Assembly (NCBI GenBank): GCA_014529385.2
Contig: CM043964.1
Coordinates: forward strand, 131,853,420-131,913,419
DNA: 60,000 bases
Source: Adiantum capillus-veneris
Taxonomy: Eukaryota; Streptophyta; Polypodiopsida; Polypodiales; Pteridaceae
Direction: 5' to 3'
Below, piece after piece: positions 12,161 through 22,072 of this stretch (positions within the stretch are counted from its first letter, which is position 1; each line of letters starts with the position of its first letter). Both the position numbers and the translations under genes were made by a program. The notes below the pieces were generated by a model, which was given only the letters and a program-made list of their open reading frames with translations, had not been told where the DNA came from and did no database searches.

Positions 12161-13190
12161 CTCCAACTTCGTCATTCGAATGGCATTGATTCTCAATGGG
12201 TGTCTACTTTGTTGTTGTTGTCGCAGAAGCCGTCTTTTTGCAATGCGTTCTTGTGCTTCGGCTTGAGCTTCCTCCCGTACTCTTTGTTTTTCCTTCATTC
12301 TTTGTTTTCCTTGATGAATTTGTTGGAGCATCTCCTGTGTGAGTGGCAGATGATATCTCCTCAGTCGACATCCACTAATCCAGTTTGGCATTTCTTCACC
12401 TGCTAATGTAGCAAGCTTGACAGCTCCACTTTGTGATAGATCACTAATCACAAATGGTCCCATCCCTCGCCTTTTAAGTTTCTTGGCATGTTGCTTCAAG
12501 GTATAAACAAGTACGTAATCACCTGTTTTAAACTCTTTGGTATGCACATGTTTGTCAAAAAATTCCTTTTGTCTTCTCTTTTTAGCATAGATTGATGCGA
12601 CAGCCCGTAAGTGGAGTTCATCTTGGGATTAAAAAATCTATGGGTAGTATATCATTTAGGCCAAATACCATGTTGTATGGTGTTGTTCCTATTGATGTTT
12701 TGTAAGCTACCTTGTATGCCCATAGTGTTGAGTGTAGCTGCTGATCGCAATCTGTTCTTGATTCTGACACTATTTTAGTGAGAACTGTGCATAGTGTTTT
12801 ATTTGTGGCCTCAGCTTGCCCATTGGCCTATGGATGGTATGGTACGGATTTCCTATGTATGACCATGAATTCCTCTAGCAGATATTCAATGACTTCATTG
12901 AGAAAATGTGCTCCACGGTCACTGACAATTTCTATTGGTAACTCGTAACGTACAAAAACATTCTCATATAAAAATTGTGCCGTGGTGCGTGCATCAGCTT
13001 TTTGTGTTGCTTTGCCTTCGACCCATTTTGTGAGATAGTCCGTAGCCACAATGATATATTGGGTATGGGTGCGATATGCAGGGGGTGATATAGGTCCCAC
13101 AAAATCAATGCCCCATTTTGCAAATGCTCTTGCTCCCATCATTGGCCGTAATGGCATCTCATCTCTTTTTATTGGTATCTTGGTGCGTTG

Positions 13191-13316
13191 ACATGCATCA
13201 CAACGCTTTACAAACTCTTCGGCATCCATGTGCAATGTAGGCCACCAAATTCCTGCAGTTAAGACAATTTTTGCCGTCTTATCGCCCGAAAAATGGCCTT
13301 CACTTATTCCAATATG
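13191..13316 (-). other. Integrase H2C2 zinc module 2 (left copy)
   Basis: H-x6-H (HIGISEGH) and C-x2-C (CDAC) with GIWWPTLHMD between. First His to last Cys spans 126 bases (42 residues). This is the module joined to the catalytic core. Confidence 0.85.
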
Positions 13317-13568
13317 TGCATGTTCTAGAATCAGCAGGTATTCGCTTTCACTTGCACAGATTCTAAGTTGATTGTCCTTTCCCCGCTTATAGAGTTGGTT
13401 CCCAATTAACTGAAAGTCACGAGCTTCCAGCTCTATAGCTTTTTCCCGTGCTCTTGTGATGTTCTCAAGGAACGTCCTGGTGGTTAAGAAGTCAATGATA
13501 TATTGACTCCATGCAGGTGCTATGTTGACCTGAAACAAAATTGCGTGATCCACTGGTCATTTGGCACT

Positions 13569-13694
13569 ACATATAGTACAATTTGTAACATAGGAATGTG
13601 TGTCCGCATACATAGTTGGCCAGTAAACCCCTAACTGTTTCAGTCTTTGGTGTGTCTTCACTGTTGAACAATGAAATGCACAACCCTGGACATG
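13569..13694 (-). other. Integrase H2C2 zinc module 1 (left copy, extra)
   Basis: H-x6-H (HVQGCAFH) and C-x2-C (CTIC) with LGVYWPTMYADTHSYV between. It has the same 126-base span as module 2. All four zinc ligands are kept here and in the right copy at 49198-49323. Confidence 0.82.
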
Positions 13695-13783
13695 TGCCTC
13701 TTCAAGGTAGCCCTCGAATTCTTCCGGATTTATACATAATCGTAGGATTAGGTCCGATCCAAAATGATACAACCGTCTTGCTA

Positions 13784-14518
13784 TCAACTGGAAGTTTTTT
13801 GTTTGTCGAATTGTTTGCTGTTTGGATCTAAATATCGTATATCAAACCTACTTCCACAGGAAAGAATGCTAACAATTTCTTGATACCATTTGGGTACCAT
13901 TTCAATGTTGAAAAGATAAGCATCTGGTATGTCATCATCTACTCCTTCAGGAGCTTCCCCATTGTGTATCCTTGAAAGATGATCCGCTCGGAGATGGGTT
14001 TTACCCTTTTTGACCACCACTGTGAAGTCAAATTCTACAAATATAATAAACCAGCGTACGATCCTCCCTGTATTGCAAGGTTTATTTACTAGGTACAAAA
14101 GAGCTTGATGATCTGTGAAGAACACAATTTTTTTTTGCAAGCAAATAATGCCAAAATTTCTTTACAGCATAAATCATTCCTAACCCTTCCCGCTCGGTTG
14201 TTGTGTAGTTCTTTTCTGCACTGTTTAGTGTCGGCTCGCATAGCAAACCGGAAAATCCATTGTTCTGTCTCCAGGTTGAGCTAGAATACTTCCAATGGTA
14301 TATGCTGACGCATCAATGTGCACATGGAATATCTTTTCCCAATCTAGTGCTTTTGGTACAGGTGCTGATATAAGGTTTTCCTTCAGATTTTGGAATGAAG
14401 TTTCACACTCCTCGGTCCACTCAAAATTGACTAGCAAACGATACAGAGGTTGTGCGATAACCGCATACATGTATATGAATCTTCGATAATTCGCAGTGTC
14501 CCATGAAGGATTGCACTG
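13784..14518 (-). pseudogene. Gypsy RNase H, left copy, truncated
   Basis: The order is RT thumb/connection (LLVNFEWTEECETSFQNLKE), then the RNase H acidic sites: IFHVHIDASAYTIGSILA, the region before 14140, and FFTDHQALLYLVNKPCN. The tail ends DAYLFNIEMVPKW. One frame break lies between 14225 and 14140. The coding match to the right copy ends near 14518, in the equivalent of the RT palm/thumb, where a tandem repeat takes over. Confidence 0.85.
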
Positions 14519-15180
14519 GTTTTAGCCCAAGGTGGTTTGAAGGTCCACCACCTGTCCAAGCTAGATTTATTGAAAAAATCTATCTCTATTGTTTGAAGGT
14601 CAATGTATGAATGGAATAGAGCTATTATGTTTACTACCATTGATGGTTTGGGACAGAGGTTCACCACTTTTCCAACCTACTAACCATTGTGTTGTAGAGG
14701 TTTTAGCCCAAGGTTGTTTGAAGATCCACCACCTATCCAAGCTAGATCTATTGAAAGAATCTATCAATATTGTTTGAAGGTTAAAGTGAGAATGGAGTCT
14801 AGCTACTATGTTTACTATCATGAAGGGTTTGGGGCAAAGGTCCATCACTTGTCCAGCCTACTAACCATTGTGTTATGGAAGTTTTAGCCCAAGGTGGTTT
14901 GAAGGTCCACCACCTATCCAAGTCAGCTCTATTTAATAGTCCTATCCCTACTCTAGTAGTGTGGATGGTTTGGGGTAGAGGTCTAACACTTGTCCAACCT
15001 ACTATCCATTGTGTTATTGAGGTTCTAGCGCAAGGTGGTTTGAAGGTCCACCACCTATCCAAGCTAGCTCTATTGAAAGAATCTACCTCTATTTTTTGAA
15101 GTTCAATGTGTGAATGGAGTGTAACTACCTTGTTGTATGGTTTGGGTAGAGGACAAGCACTTGTCCAACCTACTAGCCAT
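14519..15180. repeat. Tandem array, ~180-bp unit, four to five copies
   Basis: Units open with TTTAGCCCAAGGTGGTTTGA near 14520, 14700, 14881 and 15022 (last unit shortened). Each holds a small inverted repeat around AGGTGG...CCACCT and the phrase CTTGTCCAACCTACTA. The array abuts the truncated gypsy end directly. Frames across it are repeat shadows. Confidence 0.85.
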
Positions 15181-15470
15181 TAACACTCTTTTAGATAAAA
15201 TGGGAAATTTCCACATCTTTGGGACTGATTTCAATGCCTTTGGATTCCTATTTCCCATTTGATTTGAAAAAAAATTCATTTATTTTGGGGCTTGTCTTGA
15301 GGACTTGTGTTACATTAGGCAAAGAGATAGATTCTGAAGAAAATGGTGGTGTTGAGAAACACCTTTTTTTGTCCCATCCAAAATTTTATTTTCATGTTGG
15401 TGTTAATTGATACTTTATAAAACATACATAGACACGGATAGAAAGAAAAACAATATATGAAAATGAAATG
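15181..15470. other. Intergenic stretch, no feature seen
   Basis: AT-rich unique sequence between the tandem array and the end of the DUF7869-like gene. No open frame of note. Confidence 0.5.
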
Positions 15471-18400
15471 CTATTCAATTTCTCCTATTAAGCTAGCTTG
15501 TGCTTTCTCCACAACATTGGATGGGATTTTAATTGCTTCTACAAGTCTTCCACCCCATGACCACACAACTGCATCAACACACTCCCAACGCTTTGGGTCA
15601 GCAAGATTGCAGCACCAATTATTTTTCCAACAATCCTCATATTGTTCTTGGATTGTGGGATTTTTTTCTCAATGTTTTGGTGCCCAATATTGAATGAAAA
15701 CTTTCTTGTAGTTAGGAGATGAGCTGTCTACATCAACATCTGACTCTGCAACTCCTAGCCATATCGGGTATTCTGGATCTCCGGGTCTCACAAGAACAAA
15801 ATCCCCTTTCCTTACATCAATTTGAGGCCTAAAGGCTTCCTGTGGCCTTGCACTTTGAGGACCAACATAGTGATCATTCAATTCTTCATATCCTTGAAAC
15901 TCATCTGTATCTTCCTCTATCTATTGCATTCAATGACTCCCTGTAGTCTTTGGCCAAAATGATGTATATTCACCAATTTGTTTATTGGTTGGTTGTTAAA
16001 GCTCACTAATTATTTTTTGCCAATAAATAATAACTGGCTCCATGTATTTTGTAGAATCATGCTCTTTCCCTTTAGTAGAGTCCATCTTTTCCAAAATTCA
16101 AGATATGTCTTAATCCATTGAATAACAAGCGGACTACCCCTCACATAGTCTGCTATAGGAACCACATCTAAACAACCTACTGGAAATTTTGGTTTCCCTT
16201 GATCATCTTTTTTCCACAACTCAATTCCTGACTCCCTCGGCATCCAATCAAGTGATTTGGCGTGAATTTTGTACTGCATTACTGGGATTTCACCTTGCAT
16301 AAAGAAACGAAATTGAAGTGGCTTAGAGTGTCCAACAAGAGAATCTTGTCCATCACACATGTACCCTTTAACAAAGGATTTGAAGTCGGGAACTTGCGTC
16401 ATCAAAAATGGTGCTGGAGATGAACTTTCACATTTTTGAGGATGTTCCATCAAATGTGGAAAAGTGTAGGTCTTTCTTGTTCGTAATCTCTTTGAGAACC
16501 TGCTAAACATTGCATCTATGTCCTCATGTGTATGACCCACCATTAAGAATCCCAAATGCACGGTTTTGAAAACACCTTTTGCTACTAGCAAGGATAAGTA
16601 TAGAAATAAATATCGTTTCTTATTCTCTCCTGCACAATTATCTAGCTGTAGCAGAGGATTCTGAGGCAATTTTCAAAACACGGGAGTGGACATGGTATCC
16701 ACAACACATTGAGAGGAGACTGATTGCAAGTTAGAAATCTCTCCATTACATCCTTCAATAGCCAATGGTGGTGTTATTGCTGCTGATGCATTCCTCTCAT
16801 GCTCTTTCATCATTCTGTTTTGGTGGTCTAGAGCTGTCCTTGAATTCAATGCACAATGTTACATTGCTGCATGGCATACCATCATGGCATAAATATCCTA
16901 GCCCATGGTTTTTGTTCTTTCCAAATTCTGTAAGCATAATGCAAGGGAACCAATTGTAGCATTTGTATCTGAAGGCCATACACCATTCAACGAGAAATGA
17001 CCATACATCCCATGCCCATGCCCATGTGTTATCATACAGGTTAATGATACTTGCAATTGATATGCATTCGCATAGTCTTTTGAGTTCACTCACAATCTAG
17101 GTATTGCTGTATTTTTTTGGTTCATTTTATCATGTATAATGCATAAGTACTTATCCTTTTGCATTTGCAAGAACTTACGCCAGGTGTAGTACACATTTCT
17201 ACAGCTTTGTTGTTGCATCATGTGAATTTTACGTTCATCCTTCAAACGTGAAATCAGCTCATCATCCTTTGTTGACTCTAGTTGAGACTTTATCCGACTA
17301 CACAACACATTTTGAGAACTCGCTTGTTTTTTACAAGGTCACATTAGAAAACTCTGTATTCCAAACCCTATTGAATGTAGTGCTAGACATTGGCTTGAGA
17401 CACATACTCTCGAGTGTTTTATTGACATCATGTAAGATGTCTATTTGCTTGTACGTGTTTGGTATTGCAAGCAAGGTTTCTTTGGTACCATCTTCCATAG
17501 TTCTACTCTTATGTGGCATTTTCTCTGAGTTTTCATCTACAAAAGAGCGCATCAATGCCCTTCCCTTTTGTATGGTATCTTCCTTTTCTTATGACACCAT
17601 CATTACCATGCACTGAGCGTCGAACCCCATTTTCAAACTGTTCAGGGTAACGATCAAATGAAGTTTTTGGAATGCCATGAATTTCGTACCAAGCTCTACT
17701 ACATACCTCATTGCCATTAAAAGAAAATACATAGCAAGTCTTTGCAGTTGTTTTGTTCTCATGCCAAGCAGTCAACATCGTATCATACACATAGTTGGTT
17801 CTATTTTGCAAATTTTGTCCCCAAAATTAATTGCGCATAGCCATGACCTTATCTCTATTGGCATATTGACAACACCTCATAGAACAAAAATCTAGGGTTG
17901 AAACAAGTTGGACAGATGATAGGGATGCTTGATTGGATCTCTTAGAAGGTTTCACGGACATTTTTGGCTTCCTATTCATAAAGCAATATTTTTGTTTTTT
18001 TGAAATAGGCTCTACCAAACGAGCTGATTCAATGCATGTATCTTGTAATGCGTCACTAGCATGTAAATCCTCATATTGTAACAACGCTTTTCCATCCATA
18101 GCTGTCACTCTCTTGATAGGCCAACAAACCAGGTCGATGCTACATATATCAGATTATGCAGAAATAGTAGCCTCATAAGCATAGGATGTTTCAATACCAA
18201 TATTGATGTTATCTTCACCTAGCTCACCAAAGTTCACGGAATCAAATGGACACACATACATGACAACCGCTTCGGCTACTACATGTGTTTTGCTTTCATC
18301 TCAAAGTTGAACCCTCTTATCCTTCCAAACCTCCCTATAGCTCATCCCATCAGACTATCCTCAAATGCTCCCATTCCTTTGTGAGTCTCAGACATAGAAA

Positions 18401-18673
18401 CCCCTTCGTAGTGTATCTCATCCATATCTTGTAGCAACCCAATACTCCATTTCACAAACTGTGAAAAGCATCTCCCACTGTCAATGCATCCATTGTTGGA
18501 AATGGAATAAGTGCTTTCTTTTGAAAACACAAATCAACTAACACCGATACATTTCCTTCACCAATAAGCATGCCTGAGCAATATGCGTTTGGGTTTGTCT
18601 CACAGAAACTCCCAAGGGAAACCTTTTGTGTGGCTACAAACATGCGTACTCTATCACCTTGATTAAAATCCAT
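15471..18673 (-). pseudogene. Decayed gene with a DUF7869-like core
   Basis: The best-kept part is a 219-residue frame (16669-16010) with LQLDNCAGENKKRYLFLYL, VHLGFLMVGHTHEDIDAMF and SRFSKRLRTRKTY. This D-N-C-x-E-N-K plus G-H-T-x-E-D-I-D pattern is what I recall for DUF7869 proteins, which occur in large plant families of unknown, possibly transposon-related function. Upstream parts fit: a Cys/His-poor helical stretch (17308-17090) ending KYLCIIHDKMNQKNTAIPRL, then ITHGHGHGMYGHFSL in a shifted frame (17089-16898). Farther upstream lie VCSRAWYEIHGI (17811-17533) and a small N-terminal frame (18673-18452). Downstream are a barrel-like KGDFVLVRPGDPEYPIWLGV (15881-15669) and a tail with YEDCWKNNWCCNL ending at TAG 15471-15473. 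At least five frame changes or stops; some could be introns. Confidence 0.72.
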
Positions 18674-18689
18674 ACCTGCAAGAATGTTT

Positions 18690-20395
18690 CAATACATATT
18701 TGTTAAGAAAACCATCACAAAGTCATCTCATTGTGAGTATATATGTAGGTGTTTCATTATGATTATATACACAGAGGGCACTATATGTGGTTGTTTCATG
18801 ATGGGTATACAGAAACCTATGGACTTAGGGCCATATGATGCTATATGTAGGTGGTTCATAATGAGTATGTATAAATCATATGGCCTTTAGTCCAACAATG
18901 TTTTATGCAGGTGTTTTGTGTTGAGTAAATATACATCCTGTGGCCTTAGGGCCATAGGGCACTATATGTAGTTGTCTCACGATGGGTATATAACATCCTG
19001 TGGCCCTAGGGCCATAGGACGCTATATGTAGGTGTTTCGTGATGCAACTGTACACATCCTATGGCCTGAGGGCCATAGGGAACTATATGTAGTTGTCTCA
19101 CGATGGGTATATAACCTCCTGTGGCCTTATGGCCATAGGATGTTATATGTAGGTGTTTCACGATGCAACTGTACACATCCTATGGCCTGAGGGCCATAGG
19201 GCACTATATGTAGTTGTCTCACGATGTTTATATAACATCCTGTGGCCTTAGGGCCAATATAGATCTATATCTAGGTGTTTCATGATGAAACTATACACAT
19301 CCTATGGCCTGAGGATCATAGGGCACTATATGTAGTTGTCTCATGATGGGTATATAACATCATGTGGCCTTAGGGCCATAGGATGATATATGTAGTTGTC
19401 TCATGATGGGCATATAACATATTGTGGCCTTAGGGCCATAGGATGATATATGTAGGTGTTTCGTGATGCAACTGTACACATCCTATGGCCTGAGGGCCAT
19501 AGGGCACTATAATTAGTTGTCTCATGATGTGTATATAACATCCTGTGGCCTTAGGGATAATATAGAGCTATATGTAGGTGTTTCGTGATGAAACTGTACA
19601 CATCCTATGGCCTGAGGGCCATAGGGAACTATATGTAGTTATCTCATGATGGGTATATAATATTTTGTGGACTTAAGGACAATATAGAGCTATATGTAGG
19701 TGTTTCGTGATGCAACTGTACATATCCTATGGCCCTTAGGCCATAGGGCACTATATGCAGTTGTCTCATGATGGGTATATAACATCATGTGGCCTTAGGT
19801 CCATAGGATGATATATGTAGGTGTTTTGTGATGCATATGTACACATCCTATGGTCTAAGGGGCATAGGGCACTATATGTAGTTGTCTCATGATGGGTATA
19901 TAACATTCTATGGCCTTAGGGCCATAGGGCACTATATGTAGGTGTATTGTGTTGAGTATATACAAATCATATGGCCTTTAGTCTATATGATGTTTTATCA
20001 AGGTGTTTTGTATTGAGGGCCATAGGGTGCTATATGTAGTTGTCTCATGATGGGTATATAGCATCATGTGGCCTTAGGGACACAATGAGTTTGTATACAT
20101 CCTTTGGAGTTAGGTCCATATGATGCTATATGTATGTGTATTGATATGATTTTATATATACATCCTATGGCCTTAGGTCCATAGGGCGCTATATGTAGGT
20201 GTTTCATGATGACTATATGAACATCCTACGGACAAAAGGCCAATTAATGCTATAGTTGATGTTTGTAGATAAGTATATATAGATCTTATGGATTTATGAC
20301 CAGATGGTACTATCTATTTGTGTTTTGTGGTGAGCTATATATGCATCCTATGGACTTTGGGCCATAGGGTGCTATATATAGTGATTTCAGAAAGC
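18690..20395. repeat. Minisatellite of two alternating ~60-bp units
   Basis: Unit A contains GTAGTTGTCTCATGATGGGT and ends in CATCCTGTGGCC. Unit B contains GTAGGTGTTTCGTGATGC and ends in CATCCTATGGCC. From about 18960 they alternate as ~120-bp dimers, with A-A neighbours near 19325-19440. Each unit carries an inverted repeat, CTATGGCC then GGCCATAG, around 3-4 bases. Outer units are more diverged. Confidence 0.9.
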
Positions 20396-22031
20396 TAGAG
20401 CCTACCAGGACATAAGTGGGTACGTATGAGCCGCACGATATGCCACGTGGCGCATCCACATTCATTGATCATATGCCATGTGGTGTATCCACAACCATTG
20501 ATTATATCTAGGGACCGTGTCTCAACGTGTCTCAAGTAGTCCCGTGGATGTACATCCATATGATATGTTTACATCTTTGAAGGGACATAAAAAACAACAG
20601 TATGCACGTATCTCATGATCAACTATGTGATCAAATTGCATATGTGCACCTTTACAAGCCTCTTTGCAAATGCGCACCAGCACCTTTGCAACCCATTCTA
20701 GTATATGGCCTCCTCGTTTAAATACTATTTGTGTAAATATATGTATGTTGCATGTATGCTCACACTTTCAAAACACGTGCAATTAGTGTGCAATTGCACG
20801 TGCATAAAAAAAGGCAAAAAAGTTTGACTTTTTTCTTTTGCTTACCCCAAATTTCTCCAAAACGTGTTTTCAAGTCTTCCGATCAATATTGCACAAAAAA
20901 ATATCGCACTTTTTTCGAGGGAAAATTCTCTAATTTTGAATGTTTTTAGTGTATTTTTTAAGTATGCGGATTTTGGTCCTAGGATGGTGATTTCAACCAT
21001 GGGTGTCGTTCCACTCATAGTGAGACAACACGGGCACTGACAAAGTCTCACGCCAATTTTTTGAAAAAAATCTATACTCTTTTTCTTGCGAAAAGCTCTT
21101 TCAGTTTCCAATCCTTTGGTATGACTCTCCCCCTAAGAAAACGATTTTTAATTCTTCAAAATTCAAAATAAAAGAGAGCGGGAAGTTTATGTTTAAAATT
21201 TGAAAGTCAAATTTTGAATTAACAAGATTGATTAATCTTATCTCTATCTCTCTCTCTCTCTTTCTTTTCGAAACCCTACTCTGGTCTCTCAAACACAGCT
21301 CTTTGCGTGCTCCCTGCACCTCTCCTAAATGCTCTCCGTGCCTCTCCCAAACGCCTCGTTTGTGCCGCCTCTGATGTGTGTCCTCTCTATGCCTCAAACA
21401 AAGAGTGCCTCTATGTCGCCCTTGCTGCACCTCTTCTCCCAAACAAACATCACTTCATGTTGCCCTTTGTCGAACGAATAGCCGCCCTTTGTTGCCCTGC
21501 TTACGCCTCTCAAGCGTGCAACATCTCACGACATCGAATGCCTACCTTAGCCTCTCTCTCAAACGTGCAACATCCTGTGGTGCCGCCTCTTTTGCATTCT
21601 CTCTCCCTCTCTGTGCCTCTCTCCCAAACACAACAGTGCCTCACAACACCGCTCGTTGCAAGTAAGCTCAATCTTTTTTTTTGAACATTTATTTACCGCT
21701 CTCTATAAAAAACAGTAAAATAGTAAAACAGTAAAACAAAAGAACAGAAAAGAACTAACCTTGGTATTGCATGCTTTTTGTTGGTGTGAGAGAGGTCCTA
21801 GAAAGAGGAGATGTGGTAGGGGGTGCCTGAATGACGATGCTACAGGTAAACCAGTAGATATTGAGGCCCAAAATTCACAAGGGACTGCCTGCTATATGAA
21901 TGGGGAGAGATGAGAAGAGGGAGAAAAATAGTTATTTGGAGTGAGAGAGAAAGGAGACTAAGAGAGACAAACAGAGGAGAGGAAGCTGAGAGAGAGGGAG
22001 GAGAGGTAATAAGGCCAAATAAATAATGTCA

Positions 22032-22035
<4 letters not shown>
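20396..22035. other. Unique stretch without recognisable gene
   Basis: Nothing convincing is coded here. Near 20430-20500 a ~40-bp phrase (ATGCCACGTGGCGCATCCAC and a close copy) is repeated twice. Between 21300 and 21660 a CT-rich segment repeats variants of GCCTCTCTCCCAAACA, which keeps a 125-codon frame open by composition only. A TC run lies at 21241-21262. Confidence 0.5.

Positions 22036-22070
<35 letters not shown>
22036..22070. repeat. (AG)n microsatellite
   Basis: About 17 uninterrupted AG units directly before the satellite array. Confidence 0.95.

Positions 22071-22072
<2 letters not shown>

Larger units (their letters stand above)
12161..13787 (-). pseudogene. Gypsy integrase with two H2C2 zinc modules, left copy
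   Basis: A first zinc module (H at 13692-13694, C-T-I-C at 13569-13580) is followed by a stretch with AWSQYIIDFLTTRTF and a second module (H at 13314-13316, C-D-A-C at 13191-13202). The catalytic core follows: KWGIDFVGPISPPAYR (first D), IEIVSDRGAHFLN (second D) and, after a TAG at 12828-12830, ANGQAEATNK (glutamate). The integrase tail has VLVYTLKQHAKKLKRRGMGP and WISGCRLRRYHLP. A frame break lies near 12600-12640. The two zinc modules are the unusual feature; a single one is standard. Confidence 0.88.
1..14518 (-). mobile_element. Truncated Ty3/gypsy-like element, left copy, split by a copia insertion
   Basis: The strip matches the complete gypsy element at 27131-58967 in the same order and orientation: accessory ORF2 (1-2720), spacer with palindromes (2721-5570), pol C-terminal extension (11108-12160), integrase (12161-13787) and RNase H (13784-14518). 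The match stops near 14518, just after the sequence equivalent to 50130, and a tandem repeat begins. Reverse transcriptase, protease, gag and the 5' LTR are therefore missing, and the 3' LTR would lie left of the window. A copia element at 5576-11102 interrupts it. Coding parts carry frameshifts and stops, so this copy is dead. Confidence 0.88.

Noticed and set aside
18690-20395. CRISPR-like alternation of repeat and spacer
   Set aside because: The spacers are themselves repeated and diverged, the context is eukaryotic transposon DNA and no cas genes exist; it is a minisatellite.
21307-21684. 125-codon plus-strand ORF rich in L, S and C
   Set aside because: It lies in a CT-rich segment with internal short repeats; several frames stay open together, which points to composition rather than coding.
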